DNA of 64,000 bases, taken from NCBI GenBank assembly GCA_902363445.1, contig CABJAB010000004.1, forward strand, positions 124,001 to 188,000. The letters run 5' to 3'. Source of the DNA: Lachnospiraceae bacterium (lineage in GTDB: Bacteria > Bacillota > Clostridia > Lachnospirales > Lachnospiraceae). A model generated the notes under the pieces. The model was not told the DNA's origin. It saw nothing but the letters and a program-made list of their open reading frames with translations, and ran no database searches. Numbering within the stretch: position 1 is the stretch's first letter; the number at the start of each line of letters is the position of its first letter. This document shows positions 22,972 to 31,934 of this stretch, in pieces. A program made the translations under genes and the position numbers.

Positions 22972-23732
22972 ATACTGTATTTTACAAGGAACAGCAGTCT
23001 CCCGTGTCTTTCATAAACCCGACGGATTTCACAAAACCGGCCGAAGATTTTCCGGAAATTTGTATATCCACCTTCTCCAAACAGATTATTGATAAATTTG
23101 CCGGCCTGGACGGCGTAGAGGTCATCGCGCATCTGTATACCGCCAACGGAGAAAATCCAATCTATAAAATCTCGTATGGCGGAAAAGAAATCGCTTTTTA
23201 TCTTTCTTTAGTGGGAGCGCCGGCCAGTGTTTGCGGCCTGGAAGAGGTGATCGCCCTGGGCGCCCGGAAATTTGTATTTTTCGGATGCTGCGGAATTCTG
23301 GACGACAGCGCCGTCAGTGGCCGTCTCATCATTCCCGCCGCCGCCATAAGAGAAGAAGGGACCAGCTATCACTATCTAACTCCGAGTGATGAAATCGAAT
23401 CTGACCCGGAAATAACCCGGATCTTAGAAAACTGCCTGAAAAAGTGCGGATACCCTTACGTCACAGGAAAAATATGGACTACCGACGCCATATACCGGGA
23501 AACGCCGGATGCAATCCAAACCTATAAAAATCTGGGATGTGTGGGCGTCGACATGGAATATTCCGCGCTGCTGGCGGTCTCTAAATACCGCGGCATCCGG
23601 TTTGCCCAGTTCTTTTACGGCGCGGACAATCTGGACGGCGAAGAATGGCAGCCGCGGGATCTGACGGACTACGGGCTGCATCATTCAGAAAAATATCTGG
23701 CTTTGGCGCTGGAATGCGGACTGGCACTTTAA
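22968..23732 (+). CDS. nucleoside phosphorylase (PNP/UDP family)
   Basis: A 254-residue enzyme of the purine nucleoside/uridine phosphorylase family, which splits a nucleoside with phosphate into base and ribose-1-phosphate. Seen are the GCCGIL and GRLIIPAAAI segments and GVDMEYSALLAVSK. The last contains the Met-Glu that binds ribose, with an aspartate (GADN) further on. Substrate choice cannot be read from sequence. It overlaps the TetR gene by four bases with its own strong ribosome site AAAGGAGG. Confidence 0.88.
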   Translation: MNTVFYKEQQSPVSFINPTDFTKPAEDFPEICISTFSKQIIDKFAGLDGVEVIAHLYTANGENPIYKISYGGKEIAFYLSLVGAPASVCGLEEVIALGARKFVFFGCCGILDDSAVSGRLIIPAAAIREEGTSYHYLTPSDEIESDPEITRILENCLKKCGYPYVTGKIWTTDAIYRETPDAIQTYKNLGCVGVDMEYSALLAVSKYRGIRFAQFFYGADNLDGEEWQPRDLTDYGLHHSEKYLALALECGLAL

Positions 23733-23762
23733 ACGCACATAGGAGCCGGCTGGTTTCCACTT

Positions 23763-24557
23763 TCAGCCGACGCTCTTCCAACTCCATCGGACCATGGACT
23801 CGTCGTATTCCAGCTCGTATTTCACCTTTCCCTCTCCGTCATATGCACAACCGGCCGCATAATCCAAGGAAGAGGAATCATTGTTTTCAAAAGCCAAAAC
23901 AGACAGCGCGCCGGGAGAGACATCCGCAGATCTTGTTTCTCCAAAGGCTGTGATGGCAATCTTTACAATATCCGGATCATCGGAAAGTACCGGAAACAGA
24001 AGAATGCCTTTCTCATGTACCCAGAAATTTATTCCACTCGTCACAAGGACCTTTCCTTCATCGCCCGGATATTTGGGCCAGACAAAATAATTGTCGTCCG
24101 ATTTCCAGCCGTTCCAGTGTCTGCATGATACGATCGTATCATAATTGGCGGCGCTTTCATAAAAGAAAAACCGGACCTTTCCCCAATCATATGTGCCGAG
24201 CAGCTCAGACGTGGAGTTGAGCTTTCCAGACTGAGACGCCGCTTTTTCTGCAGAAAACCGATATCCCAATGCATAATTTCCCAGAAGCAAAAATACTATG
24301 CCGACGATAAGACATACGGTGAACCTGCGTCTCATATTCCGTTTCCGGATTCTCCTCGCCAAAGCCGCGTATCCCGAAGGAAAGGCATCCGCTTGTCCTG
24401 TGCAAAGCTCCACGCCATGAATCAGTTCCTCATAATATTTCTCACAGTCCCTGCATTCCGCCATATGCTCGGAAATCGCTTTTTTGCTGCTGTCAGACGC
24501 AGAATCATCTGCACACAAAGGCATCAGATCCCGGATCATATCACATTTATACTTCAT
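23763..24557 (-). CDS. anti-sigma factor with zinc-finger and one membrane helix
   Basis: A 264-residue protein. The N-terminal zf-HC2-type domain has HMAECRDCEKYYEEL (H-x3-C-x2-C), followed by a membrane helix at about 80-98 (FTVCLIVGIVFLLLGNYAL) and an extracytoplasmic domain of about 160 residues with several tryptophans and aspartates. It overlaps the sigma factor gene by 11 bases, so it should hold that sigma factor at the membrane until a surface signal arrives. The outer domain is not one I recognise. Confidence 0.85.
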   Translation of the reverse strand: MKYKCDMIRDLMPLCADDSASDSSKKAISEHMAECRDCEKYYEELIHGVELCTGQADAFPSGYAALARRIRKRNMRRRFTVCLIVGIVFLLLGNYALGYRFSAEKAASQSGKLNSTSELLGTYDWGKVRFFFYESAANYDTIVSCRHWNGWKSDDNYFVWPKYPGDEGKVLVTSGINFWVHEKGILLFPVLSDDPDIVKIAITAFGETRSADVSPGALSVLAFENNDSSSLDYAAGCAYDGEGKVKYELEYDESMVRWSWKSVG

Positions 24558-25050
24558 AGCCGAACTTCTCCTTTAACTGAGTTTGAATAACCACCCTCGT
24601 CCTGTAAAAAATCACCTTCGCCGTCGTTTCTTTCATATCCAGTATACTGGCAATCTCCTTAAATTTAAGTCCGGCGAACATCCGATACTGGACAATTTCC
24701 CTCGCTCTTTTGTCACATTCTCTTAAAATAGACCGTATACAGAAAAGCAATTCTTTATTTTCAATATCCTCTGAAAAATCTTCAATCTTTTCTGCCCTTT
24801 CAAGCTTGCTGAAAAGGCGCCTTTTTCTTATCTCCGACCGGACATATCCCGAATATGTATTTTTGGCGATCTGACAAAGCCAGGTCTTTATTTCACATAA
24901 CCCCTTAAAATTGCCAAACGATACAAATGCCCGAAAAAAAGTTTCAGACAAAAGTTCTTCTGATAAGGCAGAATCATAGCCCGTCAGTTTATAGATAAAC
25001 CGATAGATATCGTCTTTATACGCAATATATATTTCTTCAAATACATCCAC
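24547..25050 (-). CDS. ECF-type RNA polymerase sigma factor
   Basis: A 167-residue extracytoplasmic-function sigma factor with region 2 (IYRFIYKLTGYDSALSEELL, then SETFFRAF) and region 4 (MFAGLKFKEIASILDMKETT, then AKVIFYRTR). The anti-sigma gene follows with overlap. A TGTAAC motif upstream suggests autoregulation. Confidence 0.92.
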   Translation of the reverse strand: MDVFEEIYIAYKDDIYRFIYKLTGYDSALSEELLSETFFRAFVSFGNFKGLCEIKTWLCQIAKNTYSGYVRSEIRKRRLFSKLERAEKIEDFSEDIENKELLFCIRSILRECDKRAREIVQYRMFAGLKFKEIASILDMKETTAKVIFYRTRVVIQTQLKEKFGYEV

Positions 25051-25084
25051 ACTCTTCTGCCTTTCCTGTCTATTTATAACATTA

Positions 25085-25110
25085 GTGACATTCAGTGATA
25101 AAAAGTTACA
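25085..25110 (-). promoter_or_regulatory. possible ECF sigma autoregulatory promoter
   Basis: On the minus strand TGTAAC (25110-25105) followed by TTTTTATCAC, with TCAC at 25088-25085, about 16 bases on. The AAC-type -35 box with a T run is typical of ECF promoters; the -10 part is weak. Confidence 0.35.
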
Positions 25111-25132
25111 AGAAACAGTAAATATATGTATA

Positions 25133-25161
25133 TTGCATACTTTATACTTTTGGGTTAAAAT
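25133..25161 (+). promoter_or_regulatory. possible promoter of the diguanylate cyclase gene
   Basis: TTGCAT (25133-25138), 17 bases, TAAAAT (25156-25161). The -10 is good, the -35 weak. Confidence 0.45.
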
Positions 25162-25212
25162 ACTTTTAATAAGAAAGAATTATGTAAAGACAGTTTCGGG
25201 GGACAGGGTACA

Positions 25213-26823
25213 ATGGAAAAGAACAAAAAACAGCATCATTCTTACTGGTACGCAGGTATATTCGTAGTCATCAATCTATTGGCTTTTTTTATCATTGGCA
25301 AAAATGAAAAGAACTATATCCAGACTGCCTTAACCGGACACGCAGAAAATTTCCGGCTTAAGGCTGAAGAAGTGATGGAAAACTATATCCACTCCTTCCA
25401 GTTATTCACCCATATGATGTCCCAAGAGCTTGACAGCGATCCTCAGCCTGACTCCGTCTGGGAATATCTGAAGAATATCAATGATCCTATGCTTGACATT
25501 GAAGGGGACACCTTTGACGGATTGTATATGTATTATCAGGGACGGTACCTGTACAGCTGGGATACCCCCTACTCCGAATACGAAAGCACCGGTTATGACG
25601 CCACAGAACGCCCATGGTATAGAAATGCGGTCGCCGGCAAAGGTAAGATTGTATTTACACCTCCGTATATGAGCTATGCGAATCATTATATCCTTTCCAC
25701 GATCTCTCAGCTTCAGCCAGACGGTGAAACCGTGTTCGCCTACGATATTAAAATGGGGGACATTCAGGACCTGGCCCTGTCACTGAAAGAATATGACAAG
25801 GAGCAAATGATAATCTTCGACAGCGAGGGTACGGTGATCGGCAGTTCCGACGAAGACTTTTTGGGAGGAAGTCTTTTTTCCACGCCTGAAGATGCCGAGA
25901 ATAAACTGGAAGCAGCCAAAAAGGCCCTGTCGGAAGCCGATGCATCTTCCGGCGTGACATTCGAAAAGCTGAAAGAAGAGGTGAACTCAGCCGATGCCTT
26001 TTATACCTTCCGGAAAAGCTTTGACGCTGGTCTGAACAAGCTTTCCTCCTTTCCCCAAAAAACAGTTTCTGTTAAACTGAACGGTACTGTATACTGCGGC
26101 TATCTGCTTCCCGGGGAAGAATACAGCTTCCTGATCCTCGTACCGCTCTTGTCCATGCTGAAATCAAGCGTACAGGTCTGGATCCTGCCTCTTCTCATAC
26201 TAGAGCTTCTGCTCATCTATGTGATAGCCAGAGTCAATAAAGAACTGAATAACCGGGAACTAAAAGCTGCCTATGTGGAATTGGGGCAGACGCAAAGACG
26301 TCTGGAAATCGCGCTGTCGGCTGCACAGAAAGCCGCGGCTGTGGACGATCTGACCGGCATCATGAATTCCAAATCCTTTCGGAAAAGCGTCGCTGATCTG
26401 TTGGAAAATATGGAGCCGGATGAACGGAGCATCCTGATCATGATAGACGGAGACCATTTTAAATCCATAAACGATAACTATGGACACACCGTCGGCGATG
26501 AAGTCATCAAGCTTGCGGCCCAGATGATAGTGGGACGTCTCCGGACCATTGACCTCGCTTCTCGTCTGCACGGAGATGAATTTGCCATATTTGTCTCCAA
26601 GGTTGACGATTATTCCATAGGAAAGCGGATAATGTCCGACATCAATCATACATTGGCGGAAGAATCCAAGCGGCGCAACATGCCTTCCATTACCCTTTCA
26701 GCCGGCGCGGTCCTGGCCAAGCACGGCGACAACTATACAGAACTGGCCAAGATTGCTGACACCGCTCTATATGACGCTAAAAAAACTCATGATGGAAAAT
26801 ATGTTAACGCATCTCAGGAATAA
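25213..26823 (+). CDS. membrane-bound diguanylate cyclase with Cache sensor
   Basis: A 536-residue enzyme predicted to make cyclic di-GMP. A first membrane helix (12-30) is followed by an outside dCache-like sensor (about 35-310) with ATERPWYRNAVAGKGKIVFT, a ligand-site pattern for amino acids or small organics. A second helix (about 325-345), a short coiled coil and a C-terminal GGDEF domain follow. The active-site loop reads RLHGDEF (first Gly replaced by His, which is tolerated) and the inhibitory site RTID lies five residues before it. It appears active and feedback-inhibited. The start is behind GGGGGACAGGGTACA. Confidence 0.92.
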   Translation: MEKNKKQHHSYWYAGIFVVINLLAFFIIGKNEKNYIQTALTGHAENFRLKAEEVMENYIHSFQLFTHMMSQELDSDPQPDSVWEYLKNINDPMLDIEGDTFDGLYMYYQGRYLYSWDTPYSEYESTGYDATERPWYRNAVAGKGKIVFTPPYMSYANHYILSTISQLQPDGETVFAYDIKMGDIQDLALSLKEYDKEQMIIFDSEGTVIGSSDEDFLGGSLFSTPEDAENKLEAAKKALSEADASSGVTFEKLKEEVNSADAFYTFRKSFDAGLNKLSSFPQKTVSVKLNGTVYCGYLLPGEEYSFLILVPLLSMLKSSVQVWILPLLILELLLIYVIARVNKELNNRELKAAYVELGQTQRRLEIALSAAQKAAAVDDLTGIMNSKSFRKSVADLLENMEPDERSILIMIDGDHFKSINDNYGHTVGDEVIKLAAQMIVGRLRTIDLASRLHGDEFAIFVSKVDDYSIGKRIMSDINHTLAEESKRRNMPSITLSAGAVLAKHGDNYTELAKIADTALYDAKKTHDGKYVNASQE

Positions 26824-26834
26824 GCGGCTGCGTT

Positions 26835-27167
26835 CTACTGAAATTCCTTCCGCAGAACTTCCTTCGGAGCTTCGATTTCGTTCGCGAGCGTATGTTCTGT
26901 CAGTTCTGACAGTAATTTGATTTTTTTATTAATGACCGGCCTCATACAGTTTGGAACGTGTTCCTGGTGTGCCCGATGGATCACGACACATTCTTTGCAG
27001 TTTCCATGATATCGACAGGCTTTCTTACATGGACAGTGATCTTTATTCTTATACTCTTCCCGAAAAGAAGCCGCAAATTCTTCCTGCAACCGCAGTCCCT
27101 CCTGCCGGTTGCCTGCATGAAACTGTTTCATCGCATCTAATTCTTTTTGGTTTCCTTCAATCTTCAT
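26835..27167 (-). CDS. cysteine-rich protein of unknown function
   Basis: A 110-residue protein with a central metal-binding-like cluster, CPCKKACRYHGNCKECVVIH, then RAHQEHVPNCM. Seven cysteines and several histidines suggest zinc or iron-sulphur binding. The flanking N- and C-terminal parts are helical and charged. Short proteins with this CPC...HGNC...C pattern are frequent in Clostridia but have no role that I know. The start follows TTAGGAGAATCATAG. Confidence 0.7.
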   Translation of the reverse strand: MKIEGNQKELDAMKQFHAGNRQEGLRLQEEFAASFREEYKNKDHCPCKKACRYHGNCKECVVIHRAHQEHVPNCMRPVINKKIKLLSELTEHTLANEIEAPKEVLRKEFQ

Positions 27168-27247
27168 CTATGATTCTCCTAAAATACTCTTGTAAAATCC
27201 TTATAATATCCGTTCGTCAAAAACTTTTGTTCTGTAATCGCCTCCCA

Positions 27248-27727
27248 TTACTTATGGTACGGCTCTCTGTGCATAATTCGGAATCCCCGGTATATCTGCT
27301 CCAGCAGTATCACCCTCATAAGCTGATGGGGAAATGTCATCCTGGAAAAGCTAAGGGATTCGTCGGCTCTCGCCATGACCGCTTCAGATAATCCCAAAGA
27401 GCCTCCGATGACAAAAGCCAGGTTGCTGTCACCCCGGATTCCCAGCTCCGCCAGCCTGTCCGCCAGTTCCTCCGAGCTCCTCTGTTTTCCCTCTATGGCC
27501 AGAGCAATGACATACATCCCTTCTTTGATGTGGGACAGGAGCCGCTCCCCTTCCTTCTCCTTAATCTTCCGATTAACGGTATCACTGGCTCCGTCTGGCG
27601 TCTTCTCATCTGCTACTTCTATCACATCCAGCTTGCAATATTTGCCCAAACGTTTGATATATTCGGCGGCCGCCTGTGAATAGAACTTTTCCTTCACCTT
27701 TCCTACCGCAAGTATTGTTATCTTCAT
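27248..27727 (-). CDS. rlmH: 23S rRNA pseudouridine-1915 N3-methyltransferase RlmH
   Basis: A 159-residue SPOUT-class methyltransferase of exactly the usual RlmH length. It begins MKITILAVGKVKEKF and ends with the invariant LSFSRMTFPHQLMRVILLEQ, then IYRG and HREPYHK. LAFVIGGSLGLSE is the knotted SAM site. It modifies helix 69 of 23S rRNA. The start chosen (27727) follows AAGGATTCCCAC; the open frame reaches 27865 but the extra residues are not part of the family. Confidence 0.95.
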   Translation of the reverse strand: MKITILAVGKVKEKFYSQAAAEYIKRLGKYCKLDVIEVADEKTPDGASDTVNRKIKEKEGERLLSHIKEGMYVIALAIEGKQRSSEELADRLAELGIRGDSNLAFVIGGSLGLSEAVMARADESLSFSRMTFPHQLMRVILLEQIYRGFRIMHREPYHK

Positions 27728-27848
27728 GTGGGAATCCTTTCTGTATTCGAAACTGTCTTTTCCGTTTATCATCATACCACATTCTCTCTCTGTTACGGTA
27801 TTTTTCCGACAGGAATTAACGGAATCCGTTTCTTTTTGAAGTAATCGG

Positions 27849-27877
27849 TTGCCAGCGCCAGGCACTTATACTATAAT
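27849..27877 (+). promoter_or_regulatory. promoter of the 27930 membrane-protein gene
   Basis: TTGCCA (27849-27854), 17 bases, TATAAT (27872-27877), placing the start about 45 bases before the ATG. Confidence 0.7.
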
Positions 27878-27929
27878 AAAAAGAAAGAATCATCTGCCAC
27901 ATCAATAAATAGAAAAGGAACGAAACTTC

Positions 27930-28667
27930 ATGACTTCTATACAAACAGATCCTACAGAGGAAGCGATGAGCATCCTCATCTCTGATGAATCAGAGCGAAT
28001 CTCCAGAATCCTCGAATTTTTGACATATTCAGGCATTGATGCCAAAAGTGTCTTTGACGAGGAATCCGATATCTTTCAGCTGGCGGTCCCCGACAGCCAG
28101 TACAGTAAAGCCGCTTCTCTGCTGAAAATTTATATGGAACAGGAACCAGAAGAAGAGCTTCCGGAGGAAGAACCCGCAGAACAGGGGATTCGTACCTTTG
28201 TCGGCAGTGAGGAAAAATATAAAGAAAATTCCTCTTCTGCCATGTCATTCCTAGTCGTTGGCGCGCTGGTTATCATTGTCCTTGTTCTGGCCTCGCTGGA
28301 TGTTCTGCCTCTCCCTATCACCTGGGGAGAACAGCCCATCATGTTCTTGGTGCTTTGCTGTATTTCTGTCGCTTTCCTGATCATCGGAGTCGTCTCCCTT
28401 AAAAAAGCAAACGTCTACAAAGCCAAAATGAATGAAGAGACTACCATGGAGACCGACATCATCAAATGGTTTGTGGATACTTACACCGGCGCACAGCTGG
28501 ACCATACCATTGAAGCAGAAGAAGGCTCGATACCAAAAGAAGAGATTCTCTGTCTGAAACGGCTGGCCCTGATCCGGGATTATCTGCTGAGGGAATACCC
28601 TTCCCTGGAAGAAAACCATGCCGACAGCCTGGGAGAAACAATCTATCAGAAATTATATGAATCCTGA
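27930..28667 (+). CDS. membrane protein with N-terminal signal-transducing-like domain, unknown
   Basis: A 245-residue protein with an N-terminal soluble part. It looks like the DUF2007-type putative signal-transducing fold (MSILISDESERISRILEFLT, then YSGIDAK and FQLAVPDSQYSKAASLL), but the match is weak. A very acidic linker follows (EQEPEEELPEEEPAEQ), then two membrane helices (about 105-125 and 136-155) and a C-terminal helical domain. It is a single-gene transcript with a good promoter and terminator. No function can be assigned. Confidence 0.75.
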   Translation: MTSIQTDPTEEAMSILISDESERISRILEFLTYSGIDAKSVFDEESDIFQLAVPDSQYSKAASLLKIYMEQEPEEELPEEEPAEQGIRTFVGSEEKYKENSSSAMSFLVVGALVIIVLVLASLDVLPLPITWGEQPIMFLVLCCISVAFLIIGVVSLKKANVYKAKMNEETTMETDIIKWFVDTYTGAQLDHTIEAEEGSIPKEEILCLKRLALIRDYLLREYPSLEENHADSLGETIYQKLYES

Positions 28668-28681
28668 ACCATACAACAACT

Positions 28682-28725
28682 AAAGACCGCCGCCTCTTAA
28701 TCATTAAAAAGGCGTCGGTCTTTTT
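28682..28725. terminator. bidirectional terminator
   Basis: AAAGACCGCCGCCT (28682-28695) and AGGCGTCGGTCTTT (28710-28723) form a long stem with one mismatch followed by T residues on the plus strand; on the minus strand the A-rich 5' flank also supplies a T run. Confidence 0.9.
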
Positions 28726-28794
28726 CTGCTTCCATTTATTTTTACTACATATTTTCTGCCAGGCAGGTCTTATAACATTCCACCGCTTTTTTTA

Positions 28795-29685
28795 TTATAA
28801 ATGCTTCTGAAAATTTCCTGCGATATGGCATCCTTCCTGCAGCACTATAAAAGCATGAGGATCTTTTTCCTTCACCATCCGCCTCAAGATCGTAGCCTCG
28901 TATTTGGAAAGGACAGAATAGACGATCACCGTATCTTTCTCCGTATAACCTCCCACGCCTTTCCAGAACGTCGCACTTCGGTTAAATTCCTGGATGATAA
29001 TATTACATATGGCTTCCCCATCGGTCCTGGTGAATATCATCACCTCCACATTGATGCTCTGTGTGTGTACTTTATCCACTATCATCGCCGCAAAGGTCGC
29101 GTATATGATACAATAGATTGCCACCGATACATCGAACAGCAGGATACAGATTCCGTATATGACGCCATTAATGATCAAAGACAAGCGCCCAACGCTGAAC
29201 TCCTTGTTCTTTTTCGCCAGATAAATCCCGAGAATGTCCAAACCGCCTCCGCTTCCTCCGGCCTGAAGCGCGATTCCTGATCCAACCCCGCAGATGATAC
29301 CTCCTATGATGGCGCAGGTCAGCCGCTCTTCCATGATCGGAATCCGCGGAACCGGCAGAACACTCATAAAAAACGTGACACAGACCACATTGATCCCGGT
29401 CTTTAAAAGAAACTGTTTTCCAATCTGACGCACAGCCAGAAAGAAAAGAGGCAGGTTCATCAGAAAATAGATCGTCCCGGTGAGATTAAAACCGCCCAGG
29501 TTGATGTGGGCTTTTTCCACCAGAAGTGTCTCTATGATCTGGCTGACTCCCATGACGCCGCTGGCATATAGCCGCACCGGCACCACAAACGTGTTCATGC
29601 CAAAGGAATAAATCAAAGCCCCTATCACACAGAGCATATATTTTGTCCACTGTTTTCTCTCCAAATACACTTCTACACTTTTCAT
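28795..29685 (-). CDS. YitT-family membrane protein
   Basis: A 296-residue protein of the YitT family: an N-terminal DUF161-type membrane domain with about five helices (FGMNTFVVPVRLYASGVMGV and GSGIALQAGGSGGGLDILGI are typical) and a C-terminal DUF2179 cytosolic domain (about 215-290, ending REGCHIAG-like). The family is widespread in Firmicutes, with transport or regulatory roles unproven. It is transcribed alone, with a TTGACA box at 29769-29764. Confidence 0.9.
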   Translation of the reverse strand: MKSVEVYLERKQWTKYMLCVIGALIYSFGMNTFVVPVRLYASGVMGVSQIIETLLVEKAHINLGGFNLTGTIYFLMNLPLFFLAVRQIGKQFLLKTGINVVCVTFFMSVLPVPRIPIMEERLTCAIIGGIICGVGSGIALQAGGSGGGLDILGIYLAKKNKEFSVGRLSLIINGVIYGICILLFDVSVAIYCIIYATFAAMIVDKVHTQSINVEVMIFTRTDGEAICNIIIQEFNRSATFWKGVGGYTEKDTVIVYSVLSKYEATILRRMVKEKDPHAFIVLQEGCHIAGNFQKHL

Positions 29686-29740
29686 ATTTTCCCCTCATTA
29701 AAAAACCGCAGGACCAAGCCTCTCCTATTGAATTGTATCA

Positions 29741-29769
29741 CTTGTATCTCAAATAGAGCTTTTTGTCAA
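29741..29769 (-). promoter_or_regulatory. possible yitT-family gene promoter
   Basis: On the minus strand TTGACA (29769-29764), 17 bases, TACAAG (29746-29741). The -35 is perfect; the -10 matches 4 of 6. Confidence 0.5.
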
Positions 29770-29806
29770 GCCTTTTTTTAAAATAAGAAGAAAAATATTC
29801 ATCCTG

Positions 29807-30730
29807 TTATATGAACACCGCCACCAACGGAACTGTGAAAAGTGTCAGTACCGTCGTAATGGTAACTCCTCTGGAACAGACGGCAGAATCCATACCTGCG
29901 GTCTCCGCCGCCATGGCCGCCATATTCCCCACCGGCATCGCGAGCATCACCGCTGTCACACCACGTATGGTCCGGTCCACCGGAATCAGCCTCATAAAAA
30001 GAATACAGATTATAGGGACTGCCAAAAGCTTAAGGACAGAAAACAGATAAATCCTCCAGTCCAGGAATATAGTCCTCCAGTCATTCTGCGCCAAGGACAC
30101 CCCGATGGCCAGGAGAGCCATCGGCACACAGGCATCTCCCAGATAACCGATGGGACCGCTTATAAAGAACGGGACAGGGAAACGGAAGACCGTAAGCAAT
30201 AATGTGATAACGCAGGCTGCTATGCCGGAATTCAAAAGGCTTTTCGGAGAAAAGCCTCTTCCTTCCCTTCCGGAAGCCCGGTCTACCAGCATCATTCCAT
30301 AGGTATAGAAAAAACAATTATACTCCAGAACAAAAATCGATACGTAGATCACCGCAGCTTCTCCGTAAATCGCTTGTGTGACCGGAATTCCAATGAAACC
30401 TAAATTTGAAAAGACCGTCATCAAATTATATAGTCCCTTTTCTTCCCGGTCTCTTCCAAACACAGCTCCCAAAACCCATCCAAGGGCGATCAGCACCACG
30501 AACATGAAAAAAGCGAACACTCCCACTAGGAGCAATTCCTTTCCCGTCACATTGCCCCGGTCTCCCATGGCGCTGGTAAGCATGATGGCCGGATTCAGTA
30601 CCTTCACGATAAGTCCTGAAATCTGCTTTCCTGTATCTTTTCCCAGGATACCCAATTTATAAGTCAGATACCCCGCTAATATCAGAATCAAGAGTACCAG
30701 CATTTTCTGGAACACAATTCCTGCATCCAT
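29807..30730 (-). CDS. AEC-family transporter, copy 1
   Basis: A 307-residue membrane protein of the auxin-efflux-carrier (AEC) superfamily with about ten helices in two repeats. In bacteria these move malate, malonate, citrate-like acids or amino-acid derivatives. Family marks are GLIVKVLNPAIMLTSAMGDR, SNLGFIGIPVTQAIYGEAAV and the C-terminal AMPVGNMAAMAAETAGMD. It is the same length as the next gene and highly similar throughout, including an identical start MDAGIVFQKMLVLLI, so the two are a tandem duplication. The start follows GGGAGGAAAAAAG. Confidence 0.9.
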   Translation of the reverse strand: MDAGIVFQKMLVLLILILAGYLTYKLGILGKDTGKQISGLIVKVLNPAIMLTSAMGDRGNVTGKELLLVGVFAFFMFVVLIALGWVLGAVFGRDREEKGLYNLMTVFSNLGFIGIPVTQAIYGEAAVIYVSIFVLEYNCFFYTYGMMLVDRASGREGRGFSPKSLLNSGIAACVITLLLTVFRFPVPFFISGPIGYLGDACVPMALLAIGVSLAQNDWRTIFLDWRIYLFSVLKLLAVPIICILFMRLIPVDRTIRGVTAVMLAMPVGNMAAMAAETAGMDSAVCSRGVTITTVLTLFTVPLVAVFI

Positions 30731-30767
30731 CTTTTTTCCTCCCAGCCCCAGTCACTGCTTTCGGCCC

Positions 30768-31691
30768 TTATACCATGGCGGCCACCATGGGAACCGTGAC
30801 CAATGTCATGATAGTCGAGACCATGATCCCTCTGGCGCAGACACTGCCGTCCATCCCCACGCTCTCCGCCGCTATGACTGCCATATTTCCCACCGGCATA
30901 GCCAGCATTACTGCCGTCACGCCCAATATCGTCTCGTCTATCGGCAGAAATCTCAGCAAAAAGACACAGGCTACGGGAATCACCACCAGCTTCAATATGG
31001 AATAGACATACACTTTCCAGTCCAAAAAAATCGATTTCCAGTCATTCTGTGCCAGTGAAACGCCGACGGTCAGCAGCGCTATCGGAACGCTGGCACTCCC
31101 CAAATACTCTACCGGCCCGCTGATAAAAAACGGCAGCCGAAACTTTGTGACCGTCAGAAGGAGAGTCAAAACGCAAGAAACCACCCCGGGATTCCAAAGA
31201 CTTTTCAGAGAAAACCCTTTATCTCTCACTCCCGCCGCCTTATCGACCAGCATCATCCCATATGTATAAAAGCAGCAGCTATATCCCAGATTGAATACAG
31301 ACGCATAGATCACCGCCTTATCTCCATAAAGCGCCTTGACCACCGGAATGCCGATAAAGGCCAAATTGGAAAACACGGTCATCATATTGTACATGAGTTT
31401 CTCTTCTTTTGTCTTTCCGAACAAGGCCCCAAACGGGATTCCAAGGACAATCAAAAACGCAAACATCAAGACGGTGAAAGCCGCTACGATCAGCAGTTCT
31501 TTCCCCGTTACGTTCCCCTTATCTCCCATGGCGCTGGAAAGCAGAAGCGCCGGATTCAAGACCTTGATCATGAGGCTGGATATCTGCCGGCTCGTCTCCT
31601 TTCCGATAATTCCCAGCCTGTATACCAGGCACCCGGCAAATATCATGATCAACAAAACAAGCATTTTCTGAAATACGATTCCTGCATCCAT
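30768..31691 (-). CDS. AEC-family transporter, copy 2
   Basis: A 307-residue paralogue of the preceding transporter, first in the two-gene unit. It shares the same N-terminus and motifs (SNLAFIGIPVVKALYGDKAV and AMPVGNMAVIAAESVGMDGS). The start chosen is 31691, aligned with copy 1; the frame is open to 31748 but without a ribosome site, and AAGGGG lies eight bases before the chosen ATG. Differences between the copies are spread along the protein, suggesting an older duplication and possibly different substrates. Confidence 0.9.
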   Translation of the reverse strand: MDAGIVFQKMLVLLIMIFAGCLVYRLGIIGKETSRQISSLMIKVLNPALLLSSAMGDKGNVTGKELLIVAAFTVLMFAFLIVLGIPFGALFGKTKEEKLMYNMMTVFSNLAFIGIPVVKALYGDKAVIYASVFNLGYSCCFYTYGMMLVDKAAGVRDKGFSLKSLWNPGVVSCVLTLLLTVTKFRLPFFISGPVEYLGSASVPIALLTVGVSLAQNDWKSIFLDWKVYVYSILKLVVIPVACVFLLRFLPIDETILGVTAVMLAMPVGNMAVIAAESVGMDGSVCARGIMVSTIMTLVTVPMVAAMV

Positions 31692-31934
31692 CCCTTTTAC
31701 CCCTTTTATTACAGATTCCGGCGGCTGCCAAAATCCGGCAGCCGCCAACTCTATTTTATCACCCTGAGGATGACCCTATTTGTAAGGATACAACTACTTT
31801 TTCCTATTCTCTTGTGTCCCCGTCACAAACTGTCCCAATGTGAAACCGAGTATAGCCGCCCTTTCCGTATTATGGTATAATATGTATAATATAATGCTGT
31901 GTAAACTAAGAAATACAGAACAGGAGGAACTCTT

